A stretch of DNA of 41,999 nt from Candidatus Merdivicinus faecavium (GTDB lineage: Bacteria > Bacillota > Clostridia > Oscillospirales > Ruminococcaceae): assembly GCA_018716285.1 (NCBI GenBank), contig DVKD01000025.1, forward strand, positions 1 through 41,999. The letters are read 5' to 3'. Made by a program: the position numbers and the translations under genes. Of this stretch, positions 33,632 to 41,974 are shown in pieces (within the stretch, counting starts at the first letter, position 1; every line of letters starts with the position of its first letter). The notes under the pieces were generated by a model that did not search any database, was not told where the DNA came from, and was given only the letters and a program-made list of their open reading frames with translations.

Positions 33632-33919
33632 TCAGCGCAGGAGCGGAGGACCCATATAAAAAGGCTGCGTGCTGATCGCCTCCTCCTCCGCCTCACGCTG
33701 GATGTCGCAGAGGAAATTGCGGATCGTGTCGGCGGACGCGAGCTGCCGGTCGATCATGCGGATCGCGTCGGTGACGCCATTGAAAAGGGCGTAGTACCCG
33801 CGCTGATAATTGAGCTGAAGCTGGAGCGCGTCGTCCCGACCTTGATTGTAAAGGGACTCCATGTCGTCGGTCATGATGTCATTGTCAATCGGATTGCCGG
33901 TCTCCAATTGAAATTCCAT
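33632..33919 (-). CDS. Small hypothetical protein, XRE-linked
   Basis: 95 aa, acidic and mostly helical (DDMESLYNQGRDDALQLQL, YYALFNGVTDAIRMIDRQL). No membrane segment, cysteine motif or known family is seen. GAAGGAAGGA precedes the ATG at 33919. It overlaps the end of the upstream small gene by 35 bases, so the two are transcribed together from the promoter at 34108-34136. Confidence 0.65.
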   Translation of the reverse strand: MEFQLETGNPIDNDIMTDDMESLYNQGRDDALQLQLNYQRGYYALFNGVTDAIRMIDRQLASADTIRNFLCDIQREAEEEAISTQPFYMGPPLLR

Positions 33920-34076
33920 TGGATGTTCCTTCCTTCTTTAGATTTTTTTGCTGCATTGTTCCGCCGGCAAGCTGTTCACCGGCGGATAGCAGCTGTTCTT
34001 TGTCCGCTTCGGAGAGTAGGGAGATTGTTTTGCCAAAAGATGCGAGAATCTGATCCTCTTTTTTTGACAGAGCCAT
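33885..34076 (-). CDS. Small hypothetical protein, XRE-linked
   Basis: 63 aa (MALSKKEDQILASFGKTI, helical, with LLSEADKEQLLSAGEQLA). No family is recognised. AAGGAGGG precedes the ATG at 34076 and a consensus promoter lies upstream, so expression is likely. Size and position opposite an XRE regulator recall phage-type repressor and antirepressor pairs, but nothing proves that. Confidence 0.65.
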   Translation of the reverse strand: MALSKKEDQILASFGKTISLLSEADKEQLLSAGEQLAGGTMQQKNLKKEGTSNGISIGDRQSD

Positions 34077-34107
34077 TTTTAGCCCTCCTTTAGCTGACTA
34101 TGCCATA

Positions 34108-34136
34108 ATTATATATTGCTTAGAAAAATTTGTCAA
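34108..34136 (-). promoter_or_regulatory. Promoter of the two small minus-strand genes
   Basis: Minus strand: TTGACA (34136-34131), a 17-base spacer, TATAAT (34113-34108). Full consensus. Confidence 0.9.
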
Positions 34137-34155
34137 GAGGTTTAGTGGCAAAATG

Positions 34156-34184
34156 TTGACACAGCCATAAAATTGTGTTATTCT
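34156..34184 (+). promoter_or_regulatory. Promoter of the XRE gene with inverted repeat
   Basis: TTGACA, a 17-base spacer, TATTCT. ACACA-N10-TGTGT (34159-34178) lies across the -35 and spacer, a candidate operator. Its -35 is 19 bases from that of the divergent promoter. Confidence 0.8.
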
Positions 34185-34205
34185 GTATGCGCGCGAGGTG
34201 ATATG

Positions 34206-34601
34206 ATGGGTGAAACGATAGGGAATCGGATTGATGCGCTCATTCACGATCAGGGCTTGAAGAAAATGAGAGTGGCGGAGCTGCTGAATTTAGATCAGTC
34301 CTATGTCACGCAGCTGGCGAGTGGAAAACGGAATCCAAGCGATCGTACGATTGCAGACATATGTCGTGTGTTCCATGTAAACGAGGTCTGGCTCCGAACC
34401 GGAGAGGGCAGCATGTACCGTGAGATTACCCGCGACGAGGAAATCTCCGCTTTCATCGAGACGGCCCTGTCCGGCGAGAGCGACAGCTTCAAAAAGCGGC
34501 TGCTCGGGGTCCTGTCCCGTTTGGACGAGAGTCAGTGGGAGCTTTTGGAGCAGATGGCCGAGGCGCTGGCGGCCGGAAAACGCGAGCCGGAGACAAAATA
34601 A
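34206..34601 (+). CDS. XRE-family helix-turn-helix regulator
   Basis: 131 aa. The N-terminal HTH (about residues 3-62) shows AELLNLDQSYVTQLASGKRN, then PSDRTIADICRVFHVNEVWL and RTGEGSMY. This is the Cro/cI-like class common in Clostridia and their prophages. The C-terminal half is helical with no protease (LexA-like) domain, so it is not an SOS-cleaved repressor. Two ATGs are adjacent. GAGGTG ends five bases before 34206, which is preferred. It is divergent from two small genes with promoters back to back, so it probably controls both directions. Confidence 0.88.
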   Translation: MGETIGNRIDALIHDQGLKKMRVAELLNLDQSYVTQLASGKRNPSDRTIADICRVFHVNEVWLRTGEGSMYREITRDEEISAFIETALSGESDSFKKRLLGVLSRLDESQWELLEQMAEALAAGKREPETK

Positions 34602-34624
34602 CCGAATTTTTTTGAAAATAGGTA

Positions 34625-34653
34625 TTGACAAACGCCGTACGGTCTGATATAAT
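34625..34653 (+). promoter_or_regulatory. Promoter of tRNA-Thr
   Basis: TTGACA, a 17-base spacer, TATAAT. Full consensus, about 28 bases before the tRNA. Confidence 0.9.
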
Positions 34654-34681
34654 ATAGAAGCTGTCCCGATGGACGGCAGAT

Positions 34682-34757
34682 GCTGATATGGCTCAGTAGG
34701 CAGAGCACGTCCTTGGTAAGGACGAGGTCACCAGTTCGAATCTGGTTATCAGCTCCA
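34682..34757 (+). tRNA. tRNA-Thr (anticodon GGT), CCA encoded
   Basis: A full cloverleaf can be drawn. Acceptor GCTGATA/TATCAGC; D arm GCTC/GAGC; anticodon arm CGTCC-TTGGTAA-GGACG with GGT at the anticodon; T arm ACCAG-TTCGAAT-CTGGT; discriminator T and encoded CCA. It reads ACC and ACU. It has its own promoter and terminator. Confidence 0.97.
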
Positions 34758-34762
34758 ATTTC

Positions 34763-34794
34763 CCCCCGTGAACTTCAGGTTTGCGGGGGTTTTT
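34763..34794 (+). terminator. Terminator of tRNA-Thr
   Basis: CCCCCG / CGGGGG followed by TTTTT. The loop is 15 bases. Confidence 0.85.
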
Positions 34795-34825
34795 GTAGTA
34801 TCTCCCATAGAAATGAGGCTCCGCT

Positions 34826-35770
34826 ATGCCCATCAACATCCCGGCCACCCTTCCCGCCAACTCGGTTTTGCAGCGGGAGAACATCTTTGTCATGGACGAG
34901 GAGCGCGCCGTCCACCAGGACATCCGCCCCCTCAAGATTGCCATCTTAAACCTGATGCCCAAAAAGATCGAGACGGAGACCCAGCTGCTCCGCCTTCTTT
35001 CCAACACGCCGCTCCAGATTGACCTCGAGCTTTTGCAGATGGCCTCCCATGTCTCCAAAAACACCTCGGACGACCACCTGTTCAAGTATTATAAGACGCT
35101 GGCAGACGTGCGGGAGGAGCGGTTCGACGGGCTGATTATCACCGGCGCGCCGGTCGAGCAGATGCCCTTTGAGGAGGTTGACTACTGGCCGGAGCTCTGC
35201 GAGGTCTTCGAGTGGTCCAAAACCAACGTCTACTCGACCTTCCACATCTGCTGGGGGGCGCAGGCCGGGCTTTACTACCATTACGGCATCCCCAAGTACG
35301 ACCTGTCCGCCAAGATGTTCGGCGTCTTCCCGCACACCGCCCTCCAGCCCTTCCACCAGCTTCTGCGGGGCTTTGACGAGGTGTTTTACGTCCCGCATTC
35401 CCGCCACACTGAGGTGCGGGAGGAGGATATCCTGCTCTGCCCGGAGCTCGAGATCCTCACCAAGTCCCATATTTCGGGGGTCCACATCGTCGCCGACCGG
35501 TCCGGGCGCCGCTTCTTCGTCACCGGTCACTCCGAGTACGACCGCGGGACGCTGGCCGCCGAATATTTCCGCGACCTCGATAAGGGGCTGCCCATCCACA
35601 TCCCCTACAACTATTTTGAGGGGGACGACCCGGACAACCCGCCGCGCTTCACCTGGCGCAGCCACGCGAACCTGCTCTTTGTCAACTGGATCAACTACTT
35701 TGTCTACCAGCAGACCCCGTACCGGCTGGAAGATATGGACGGGCAGACGCATTTTTCCAAAAGCTCTTGA
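34826..35770 (+). CDS. metA: Homoserine O-acyltransferase (probably O-acetyltransferase), MetA family
   Basis: 314 aa, full length. Acylates homoserine, the first committed step of methionine synthesis. The catalytic Cys142 is in [31 protein letters not shown] and [19 protein letters not shown] carry the His/Glu of the active site. Residue 111 is Glu (GAPVEQMPF); E. coli has Gly there. In Bacillus cereus MetA a Glu at this position selects acetyl-CoA, so O-acetylhomoserine is the expected product. GAGG is six to seven bases before the ATG. No SAM riboswitch or T-box is visible in the 31 bases after the tRNA terminator. Confidence 0.95.
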   Translation: MPINIPATLPANSVLQRENIFVMDEERAVHQDIRPLKIAILNLMPKKIETETQLLRLLSNTPLQIDLELLQMASHVSKNTSDDHLFKYYKTLADVREERFDGLIITGAPVEQMPFEEVDYWPELCEVFEWSKTNVYSTFHICWGAQAGLYYHYGIPKYDLSAKMFGVFPHTALQPFHQLLRGFDEVFYVPHSRHTEVREEDILLCPELEILTKSHISGVHIVADRSGRRFFVTGHSEYDRGTLAAEYFRDLDKGLPIHIPYNYFEGDDPDNPPRFTWRSHANLLFVNWINYFVYQQTPYRLEDMDGQTHFSKSS

Positions 35771-35795
35771 TTTTTTCATACAAAGCGGGTATAAT
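35767..35795 (+). promoter_or_regulatory. Promoter of the DUF1858 gene
   Basis: TTGATT, a 17-base spacer, TATAAT. The -35 overlaps the metA stop codon. Confidence 0.85.
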
Positions 35796-35827
35796 ATAGG
35801 TATCTCAGAACAGAAAGGATGTTACCA

Positions 35828-36028
35828 ATGGTTGTGACCAAAGAGACTGTGATCGGGGATATCCTCGACTTCGATTCCACCACCGCCACCTATTTCCTGG
35901 AGATGGGGATGCACTGCCTCGGCTGCCCCTCCGCGCGGGGCGAGTCGCTGGCCGACGCCTGCGCCGTCCACGGCGTCGACGCGGACGAGATGGTCGAGAA
36001 GATCAACGCGCATCTTTCCGGCAAATAA
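35828..36028 (+). CDS. DUF1858 domain protein (redox disulfide type)
   Basis: 66 aa, a single DUF1858 domain. VIGDILDFDSTTATYFLEMG leads to MHCLGCPSARGESL with the CxGC pair the family is named for, and a helical end. Members are found beside hybrid cluster proteins or fused to redox enzymes; the function is unproven. It has its own promoter and terminator, so it is expressed on its own. AAAGGA is nine bases before ATG 35828. The ATG at 35819 overlaps that site and is rejected. Confidence 0.9.
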   Translation: MVVTKETVIGDILDFDSTTATYFLEMGMHCLGCPSARGESLADACAVHGVDADEMVEKINAHLSGK

Positions 36029-36038
36029 GTGCGAAAGG

Positions 36039-36061
36039 GCGGGCAGCGATGCCCGCTTTTT
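36039..36061 (+). terminator. Rho-independent terminator
   Basis: GCGGGCA / TGCCCGC with a GCGA loop, then TTTTT. It ends the DUF1858 transcript. Confidence 0.85.
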
Positions 36062-36093
36062 CCGTATCCGGGAGATTTAAGGAGGGCATTGCC

Positions 36094-36783
36094 ATGAAAG
36101 CACTCGACGGCCGCCTGCAGGCGGCTGCGGATTTTGTCACGCCGGGAGGGCGGGTCGCCGACATCGGGACCGACCACGGCTACCTGCCGGTCTGGCTGGC
36201 GGGGACGGGGAAGATTTCCTCCGCCATTGCCGCCGACATCAACGAGGGGCCGCTTCAGTCGGCCGCCGCCAACATCGCCGCGGAGGGGCTCGCGGGGAAG
36301 ATCGAGACCCGCCTGACCGACGGCCTTGCGGGGATCGACCTTTCAGAGGTCACCGACATCGTCGTCGCGGGGATGGGCGGGATGCTCATCGCCGAGATCC
36401 TCGAAAAAGAGCTGCCGCTGGCGGGCAAAAACCTCATCCTCCAGCCCATGACCCAGGCGCCCTTCCTGCGGCGCTGGCTTTGCGAAAACGGCTTTGCCAT
36501 CCTGGCCGAGACGCCGGCCGAGGCGGGCGGGAAGTTCTACACCGTCCTAAACGCCCGCTATGACGGGGAGAAGCGGGAGGCGGACTCCTTTTTCGCCCAT
36601 GTGGGACGGATGCCGGAGGCGCTCGCCGACCCGGGGAAGGCGGAGCTTGCGCGCAGATACCTGGCGCACCAGCTCAAAAAGCTGGAGGTCATCCTGTTTG
36701 GGATGGGGCAGAGCGAGGGCGCGCGGCAGACCGCCGCAGAATACCGGGCGCTCGCCGAACAGATCCGGGAGGTGCTGGCATGA
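36094..36783 (+). CDS. trmK: tRNA (adenine22-N1)-methyltransferase
   Basis: 229 aa. A SAM-dependent methyltransferase that makes m1A22 in tRNA. VADIGTDHGYLPVWL is the SAM-binding motif I of TrmK. Further blocks are ADINEGPLQSA, DIVVAGMGGMLIAEIL, and LILQPMTQAPFLRRWL. The C-terminal ~70 residues form the helical coiled domain. AAGGAGGG precedes ATG 36094. It overlaps nif3 by four bases (ATGA), a pairing conserved in Firmicutes. Confidence 0.93.
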   Translation: MKALDGRLQAAADFVTPGGRVADIGTDHGYLPVWLAGTGKISSAIAADINEGPLQSAAANIAAEGLAGKIETRLTDGLAGIDLSEVTDIVVAGMGGMLIAEILEKELPLAGKNLILQPMTQAPFLRRWLCENGFAILAETPAEAGGKFYTVLNARYDGEKREADSFFAHVGRMPEALADPGKAELARRYLAHQLKKLEVILFGMGQSEGARQTAAEYRALAEQIREVLA

Positions 36784-37538
36784 TTACGGTCGGAGAAATC
36801 TACGAGGCGCTGGCCGACTGGGCGCCGTTTGAGACGCAGGAGAGCTTCGACAACAGCGGCCTGCTCATCGGCGGGGCGGAGCAGCCGGTGGAGTTTGCGC
36901 TGCTCGCCCTCGATCTCACCCGGGAGGTCTGCGAGGAGGCGGTCCGCCGGCGGGCGCAGCTCGTCGTCACCCACCACCCACTCATCTTCGACCCGCTCCG
37001 GCAGGTCGGGAGCGATTCCATCCCCTACCGCCTCATCCAGGCGGGGATCGCGGTCATTTCCGCCCACACCAACCTCGACAAGGCCCCCGGCGGGGTGAGC
37101 GACACCCTCGCCGACACCCTCGGGCTCGCGGAGGTCGAGGATGTGCCGGGCGGGGACGGCTGCGTCAAGATCGGGGAGTTTTCCCGCATCTTCACCGGGG
37201 AGCTGCTGGCCCGGCGGGTCAAGGAGCGGCTCGAGCTGCCGATGCTCCGGCTGCACGACGCGGGGAGGCCCATCCGGCGGGTCGCGCTCTGCGCGGGGTC
37301 GGGCGGGAGCTTCCTGCCCCAGGTGCTCGCGGCCGGGGCGGATGCCTACATCACCGGGGACGTCAAGCACAATCAGGCGGTCGACGCGGCAAACGCGGGG
37401 CTCACCCTGATCGACGCCGGGCATTATGAGACCGAGGCGATTATTTTGGAGCCCGCGCGGCAGTTTTTGCAGGAGCGCTTCCCCGCGGTGGAATTCCGCC
37501 GCGCGATGGGCGACCGGGCGCTGTTCCGCTATTTTTGA
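36780..37538 (+). CDS. Nif3-like dinuclear metal center protein (YqfO/DUF34)
   Basis: 252 aa. Metal-ligand blocks of the Nif3 fold: LVVTHHPLIFDPL, ISAHTNLDKAPGGV, and near the end LIDAGHYETEAI with the conserved His and Glu. LLIGG and ITGDVKHNQAVDAA are also typical. It lacks the PII-like insert of longer YqfO proteins. Family members have been proposed to be GTP cyclohydrolase-like or metal-chaperone proteins; the role is unsettled. It is translationally coupled to trmK. Confidence 0.93.
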   Translation: MITVGEIYEALADWAPFETQESFDNSGLLIGGAEQPVEFALLALDLTREVCEEAVRRRAQLVVTHHPLIFDPLRQVGSDSIPYRLIQAGIAVISAHTNLDKAPGGVSDTLADTLGLAEVEDVPGGDGCVKIGEFSRIFTGELLARRVKERLELPMLRLHDAGRPIRRVALCAGSGGSFLPQVLAAGADAYITGDVKHNQAVDAANAGLTLIDAGHYETEAIILEPARQFLQERFPAVEFRRAMGDRALFRYF

Positions 37539-37551
37539 GGAGGTTTTGCAG

Positions 37552-37941
37552 ATGAGAAGCATCAAACCGGGCCGCGGCCCGTCGGGAATGGGGGCGCTCG
37601 GATCGATTATCGCCGTCATTTTTGGCATATTCTGGACCATTATGGCCGTGTCAATGGGCGCGCCTGTCTTTTTCCCGATATTCGGCATCCTTTTTGTCAT
37701 CTTGGGGATTGTGCAGGCGGTCTACCACTTCAAAAACGCGACCGGGAAAAACCGCTACTCCGCTTTTGACATCACCGAGGAGGGCGAGGAGCCGGACCCG
37801 CTCGAGGAGCGTTTCGGGGGGAGCGCTTCCGAAACACCCGCAGACGGCGCGGGCGCGTCCTACTGCCCTTACTGCGGGGCAAAAACAGAGAGCGCGTACT
37901 CCTTCTGCCCCAAATGCGGCAAGGAACTGCCCGGAAAATAA
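37552..37941 (+). CDS. Small membrane protein with C-terminal zinc ribbon
   Basis: 129 aa. Two adjacent membrane helices (about 15-55), an acidic cytoplasmic linker, then CPYCGAKTESAYSFCPKCGK, a zinc ribbon with two CxxC pairs. The function is unknown. GAGGAGG lies about eight bases before the ATG. It is 13 bases after nif3, so it is the third gene of the operon and is closed by a strong terminator. Confidence 0.88.
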   Translation: MRSIKPGRGPSGMGALGSIIAVIFGIFWTIMAVSMGAPVFFPIFGILFVILGIVQAVYHFKNATGKNRYSAFDITEEGEEPDPLEERFGGSASETPADGAGASYCPYCGAKTESAYSFCPKCGKELPGK

Positions 37942-37962
37942 GCATGGCCGGAAATCCGGCAT

Positions 37963-37998
37963 AAAAAGAGGAGGGATAGAGAGTCCCTCCTCTTTTTT
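37963..37998. terminator. Strong bidirectional terminator
   Basis: AAAAAGAGGAGGGA / TCCCTCCTCTTTTTT with a 7-base loop. It ends the trmK operon and the convergent GNAT gene. Confidence 0.92.
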
Positions 37999-38001
37999 GC
38001 A

Positions 38002-38445
38002 TCAGCCCAGCTCCATATACAGAATGGGGTAGGGATTCCCCTGCTCGTCGCGCTCCGACCGCCGGACGGCGCGGAATCCCATGTGCTCGTAGAATCCCCT
38101 GGCAGCGGGGTTTTGTTCATTTACTGTCAGCTCCCGCACCGCATACTGCGTGATCCCATACGCGACCAGCCGCCTGCCCAGCCCCTTGCCGCGCTCCTCG
38201 GGGGCGGCAAACAGCATTTCCAGCTTTTGGCCGCCGATTCCCATGAAAGCAGCCGGGGAGCCGTCTTCGCGTTCGGCGACGATCAGATGGGGGACGCTTT
38301 TCAGCGCCTGCGGCACATAGGCTTTGATCGCTTCGATCTCTTCGGCGGACAAAAACAGATGGGTCGCCCGCACCGAGCGCTCCCAGAGCTCGGTCAGCTG
38401 CCCGATCAGCAGCGGGGAGCGGTCCTTTGCTTCCCGGATGTTCAT
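38002..38445 (-). CDS. GNAT-family N-acetyltransferase
   Basis: 147 aa. GNAT fold with the acetyl-CoA loop in PEERGKGLGRRLVAYGI and the C-terminal NPAARGFYEHMGF block. HLIVAEREDGSPAAFMGIGG is the central sheet. It resembles the YjaB-like group; the acceptor is unknown. AAGGAG is six to seven bases before ATG 38445. It follows the acyltransferase gene by 13 bases on the same strand. Confidence 0.9.
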   Translation of the reverse strand: MNIREAKDRSPLLIGQLTELWERSVRATHLFLSAEEIEAIKAYVPQALKSVPHLIVAEREDGSPAAFMGIGGQKLEMLFAAPEERGKGLGRRLVAYGITQYAVRELTVNEQNPAARGFYEHMGFRAVRRSERDEQGNPYPILYMELG

Positions 38446-38458
38446 AAATTTCTCCTTT

Positions 38459-39553
38459 TTACAGCCGGAAGAGCCGGCGCAGGACCGGCGTTTTCTTGCA
38501 GACAAGGCAGATCCCCAGGCAGAGCAGGAGCAGCGCGGCCGCGTAGCCGATGCTGAAGAGCATGCTGCGGCTGACGGTGAGATTGCGCACCAGCGGTCCG
38601 CATGCCGCGATCACGGTGGTCTGGAGCAGGTAGATCCCCAATGTGTTGGCTCCGATCACCCGGATGAGCGCGCCGAATTTGCCGCGGCTCTGGTAGGTCA
38701 GGCTGAGGGCGAAGAGGGAGACGGTGCAGACCAGGATGAAGACGGTCGAATAGCCGTCGAACACGATGTCCAGCATCCGCCCCTCCCGCCGGGAATTGGC
38801 TGTCGCGTAGAAAAACCAGAGGAACATCATCACCGGGATCAGCAGGGCGGCCGAGATCCGCACTTTGCGGCTGCGCAGCCGGTCCCGCTGCTCCATCAGC
38901 ACGCCGCCCAGCATGAAATAGGCGACTGCGTAGCCGTTGATGCCGGCAAGCGGATTTACGCGGTGGAGAAAGGTCATGAGATCACGCAGGAGATTGGGGC
39001 CGACAAAGTACCGCAGCGTGTATTCTCCGAGTGCCAGGGCGTTGGTGCCGAAGGAGAAGAAGAGCGCGAACCCCAGGCAGAGGTTAAAGAGCGGCCGGTT
39101 TGTGTCGAAGGCCATCTTGAGCAGGGGGACAAAGAGGTAGACGACAACCAGGGTGTAGAGATACCACAGATGGTTGCACCAGCCGCCCTTGAGGAGGAAA
39201 ACCGTGCGCACCACCTCCTGCGGCGGCAGAAATTCCCCCCGCACCGGCATGAGCAGCAGGACGTCGAGGAAAGCCCACACCGTCGCGAGCAGGAAGATGA
39301 TACCGGTCCGGCGCAGATGTTTTTTCAGGTCAAAGGGCTTTGTCAGGAGCAGCGCGCCGTTGACCAGAAAGAAGATCGGGACGCAGGTCGAGAGGATGGA
39401 GCGGAAAAAATAGCGGAAATACGCGATCGGCGGGGCGTTTTCCAGGATGTGGTAGGGCGCGGTAAAGCTGTGGTAGAGGATGACGGAAAAAATCGCGGAA
39501 GCCTTGAGCAGGTCCAGAAAATCATAGCGTCCGCCGGAATCCGTTTTCTGCAT
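38459..39553 (-). CDS. Acyltransferase 3 family membrane protein
   Basis: 364 aa with about ten membrane helices. The family start is YDFLDLLKASAIFSVILYHS with the active-site His, then VPIFFLVNGALLL. GGWCNHLWYLYTLVVVYLFV and NTLGIYLLQTTVI are further blocks. Members O-acylate surface polysaccharides, lipids or peptidoglycan. The target here is unknown. AGAGGTG is near ATG 39553. It forms an operon with the GNAT gene. Confidence 0.9.
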   Translation of the reverse strand: MQKTDSGGRYDFLDLLKASAIFSVILYHSFTAPYHILENAPPIAYFRYFFRSILSTCVPIFFLVNGALLLTKPFDLKKHLRRTGIIFLLATVWAFLDVLLLMPVRGEFLPPQEVVRTVFLLKGGWCNHLWYLYTLVVVYLFVPLLKMAFDTNRPLFNLCLGFALFFSFGTNALALGEYTLRYFVGPNLLRDLMTFLHRVNPLAGINGYAVAYFMLGGVLMEQRDRLRSRKVRISAALLIPVMMFLWFFYATANSRREGRMLDIVFDGYSTVFILVCTVSLFALSLTYQSRGKFGALIRVIGANTLGIYLLQTTVIAACGPLVRNLTVSRSMLFSIGYAAALLLLCLGICLVCKKTPVLRRLFRL

Positions 39554-39588
39554 GGGAACACCTCTTTCCAAAAACATCGGCAGCAAAA

Positions 39589-39624
39589 GGGCGGCTGCCC
39601 GCCAAACGGAGGGGACAGCCGCCC
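39589..39624 (-). terminator. Terminator of gltX
   Basis: GGGCGGCTG / CAGCCGCCC. On the minus strand it is followed by TTTT. The loop is 18 bases. Confidence 0.7.
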
Positions 39625-39639
39625 GATCTTGGCGGGGAT

Positions 39640-41097
39640 TTAGGCGCGGAGCTTCTCGATGCCTGTGCGGATGCGGCGGAGGGTCTCCTCTTTCCCCAGC
39701 AGCGCGGCAATTTCGGCGCCGCCGCCGGGAGTGAACTGTTTGCCGGAAACCGCGACGCGGAGCGGCCAGAGGACGTAGCCGTTCTTGACCCCAAGCTTGG
39801 AGACCAGGCCGGCCATCGCCTCGTTGATGGCTGTGAGGTTCCAATCTTCCAGCCCCTCGAGGATGGGGAGGATCTCCTCCAGCACGGCGAGGGCCGTCTC
39901 GGCGTTGGTCTTCATCTTTTTGTGGGTGTAGAGGGCGATGTCATAGTCCGGCAGGGCGTCGATGAAGTCAATCTGCTCGGGGATCTCGGTAAAGACCTCG
40001 GTGCGGGGCTGCAAAAGCTCGGCGAGCAGGTCGAGGTCGAGGTCCTCCTTCTTGCAGCCCTGGCGGATATAGGGCAGGGCCTGCTCGATGAAGTCGGCCT
40101 TGGACAGCTTGCGGACATAGGCGCCGTTGATGGCTTTGAGCTTGACCGGATCGAAGATGGCGGGGGATTTGGAGATGCCCGAGACGTCGAAGGCTTCGAT
40201 CAGCTCGTCCAGGGTGAAGATCTCATTCTCGCCTTTGGGCGACCAGCCGAGCAGGGCAATATAGTTGATGACTGCGTCGTGGAGGTAGCCCTTGGCCACC
40301 AGATCCTCGAAGGAGGCGTCGCCGTTGCGTTTGGAGAGCTTGTTGTTCGCGTCCTTCATGACCGGGCAGACGTGGATATAGACGGGGATCTCCCAGCCGA
40401 ACGCCTCGTAGAGGAGGTTGTATTTCGGGGTGGAGGAGAGGTACTCGTTGCCGCGGATGACGTGGGTGATGCCCATCGTGTGGTCGTCGACGACGTTTGC
40501 GAAGTTGTAGGTCGGCATCCCGTCGGCCTTGATGAGGATCTGGTCGTCGAGGACCGAGTTCTCGACGGTGATGTCGCCGAAGACCTCGTCGTGGAAGGTC
40601 GTGGTGCCTTCGGTCGGGCATTTCTGCCGGATGACGTAGGGTTCGCCGGCGGCGAGGCGGGCCTGCACCTCCTCCTTGGAGAGGTTGCGGCAGTGGCCGT
40701 CGTACTTGGCGGGGATGCCGGAGGCGTTCTGGATCTTATGCAGCTCCTCGAGGCGCTCCTTGTCGCAGAAGCAGTAGTAGGCGTGGCCCTTTTCGACCAG
40801 CTCCTCGGCGTACTTTTTGAACATCCCCATCCGCTGGGACTGGATGTAGGGGCCGACGGGGCCGCCGATGTCGGGGCCTTCGTCCCAGATCAGGCCGGTC
40901 TTGCGGAGCGTGTTGTAGATGATTTCAACCGCGCCTTCGACGTAGCGGTTCTGGTCGGTATCCTCGATGCGCAGGATGAAGGTGCCGTGGTATTTTTTCG
41001 CGATCAGGTAGGTGTAAAGCGCAGTGCGCAGGTTGCCGATGTGCATGTAGCCGGTGGGGCTGGGGGCAAACCGGGTGCGGACTTTCTTTTCTTCCAT
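39640..41097 (-). CDS. gltX: Glutamyl-tRNA synthetase
   Basis: 485 aa class I synthetase that charges tRNA with glutamate. The HIGH box appears as [19 protein letters not shown] and the KMSKS box as [22 protein letters not shown] and [20 protein letters not shown] are the glutamate and acceptor-end blocks. The C-terminal helical anticodon domain is complete. GGAGGG precedes ATG 41097; an upstream in-frame ATG at 41139 lies close to the promoter and lacks a site. It is transcribed from 41149-41177. Confidence 0.96.
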   Translation of the reverse strand: MEEKKVRTRFAPSPTGYMHIGNLRTALYTYLIAKKYHGTFILRIEDTDQNRYVEGAVEIIYNTLRKTGLIWDEGPDIGGPVGPYIQSQRMGMFKKYAEELVEKGHAYYCFCDKERLEELHKIQNASGIPAKYDGHCRNLSKEEVQARLAAGEPYVIRQKCPTEGTTTFHDEVFGDITVENSVLDDQILIKADGMPTYNFANVVDDHTMGITHVIRGNEYLSSTPKYNLLYEAFGWEIPVYIHVCPVMKDANNKLSKRNGDASFEDLVAKGYLHDAVINYIALLGWSPKGENEIFTLDELIEAFDVSGISKSPAIFDPVKLKAINGAYVRKLSKADFIEQALPYIRQGCKKEDLDLDLLAELLQPRTEVFTEIPEQIDFIDALPDYDIALYTHKKMKTNAETALAVLEEILPILEGLEDWNLTAINEAMAGLVSKLGVKNGYVLWPLRVAVSGKQFTPGGGAEIAALLGKEETLRRIRTGIEKLRA

Positions 41098-41148
41098 TGG
41101 AAAATTCCCTCCAAAAATTCTCTTGAGGCGGTTCCTCATACTCGTTTC

Positions 41149-41177
41149 ATTGTACCTTTTTTCCGGTGGAATGTCAA
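41149..41177 (-). promoter_or_regulatory. Promoter of gltX
   Basis: Minus strand: TTGACA (41177-41172), a 17-base spacer, TACAAT (41154-41149). The -35 overlaps the stop codon of the ABC ATPase gene. No T-box leader fits in the ~45-base leader. Confidence 0.85.
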
Positions 41178-41974
41178 GGCTTTCCGGAAAGATCGGGGGA
41201 GGGGATGACGCAGGTGTGGGTCCGCCCGGGCAGCTCCACCGTCCGGATGGAGACCGGGACGTCGAAAGCGGCCGCGAGGTTTTCTTCGGTGAGGATATCC
41301 GCGGTTTCCCCGAAGCGCGCCGTCCCGTCCGGCATCATCAGAAGGGCCTTGCGGGCGATATCGGCCGCGTGCTCGGGGTAGTGGGTGTTTAAGATGGCCG
41401 AGATGCCGTTTTCGGCGCAGAGGCGGCGCAGCACCTCGAGGACGATCATCTGGTTTTTGAAATCGAGGTTGGATTCCGGCTCGTCTAAAACGAGCAGCTT
41501 CGGGTCGGTGACCAGCGCCCGCGCAATGACGGCGAGCTGGTACTCGCCGCCGCTCAGCTTGCTGCACAGGCGGGTGCGCAGATGGCTGATCCCGACCGTC
41601 TCGAGGGCGCGGCCGACCAGCTCCCAGTCCCGCTTTCCCGGCTGGGCGAAGGGGCCGAGGTGGGCGCTGCGCCCGAGGACGACCATCTCCTCGACGGTGT
41701 AGACAAAGGCGCTCTGCTTGGCCTGCGGGACGTACCCGACCTGGCTCCAAAACTCCTTGCGGCGGTAATCCCGGATGTTTTTCCCGTCAAGGTAAGAACC
41801 GCCCGACGTCCAGGGCATCAGCCCGAGCATACACTTCATTAAAGTCGTCTTGCCCGCGCCGTTGGCCCCCAGCACCGCGAGGATGTCCGGGCCCTCCAGC
41901 GCAAAGGAGATGTTTTGGAGGACGGTCCGCTCGTGGCTGTAGCGGAAAACGCCCTCCCGCACTTCGAAGGTCAT
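41174..41974 (-). CDS. ABC transporter ATP-binding protein, iron/siderophore/cobalamin type (FecE-like)
   Basis: 266 aa. Walker [20 protein letters not shown]-loop in GYVPQAKQ, signature [16 protein letters not shown], Walker [18 protein letters not shown]-loop NTHYPEHA. The [11 protein letters not shown] segment is typical of the FecE/BtuD class, which powers import of ferric siderophores, heme or B12. TGGAGGG precedes the ATG. The ATGA junction at 41971-41974 suggests it directly follows a permease gene lying beyond the window. Confidence 0.92.
   Translation of the reverse strand: MTFEVREGVFRYSHERTVLQNISFALEGPDILAVLGANGAGKTTLMKCMLGLMPWTSGGSYLDGKNIRDYRRKEFWSQVGYVPQAKQSAFVYTVEEMVVLGRSAHLGPFAQPGKRDWELVGRALETVGISHLRTRLCSKLSGGEYQLAVIARALVTDPKLLVLDEPESNLDFKNQMIVLEVLRRLCAENGISAILNTHYPEHAADIARKALLMMPDGTARFGETADILTEENLAAAFDVPVSIRTVELPGRTHTCVIPSPDLSGKP

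Noticed and set aside
34758-34825. A SAM riboswitch or T-box before metA
   Set aside because: Only 31 bases separate the tRNA terminator from the start codon. No such structure fits.
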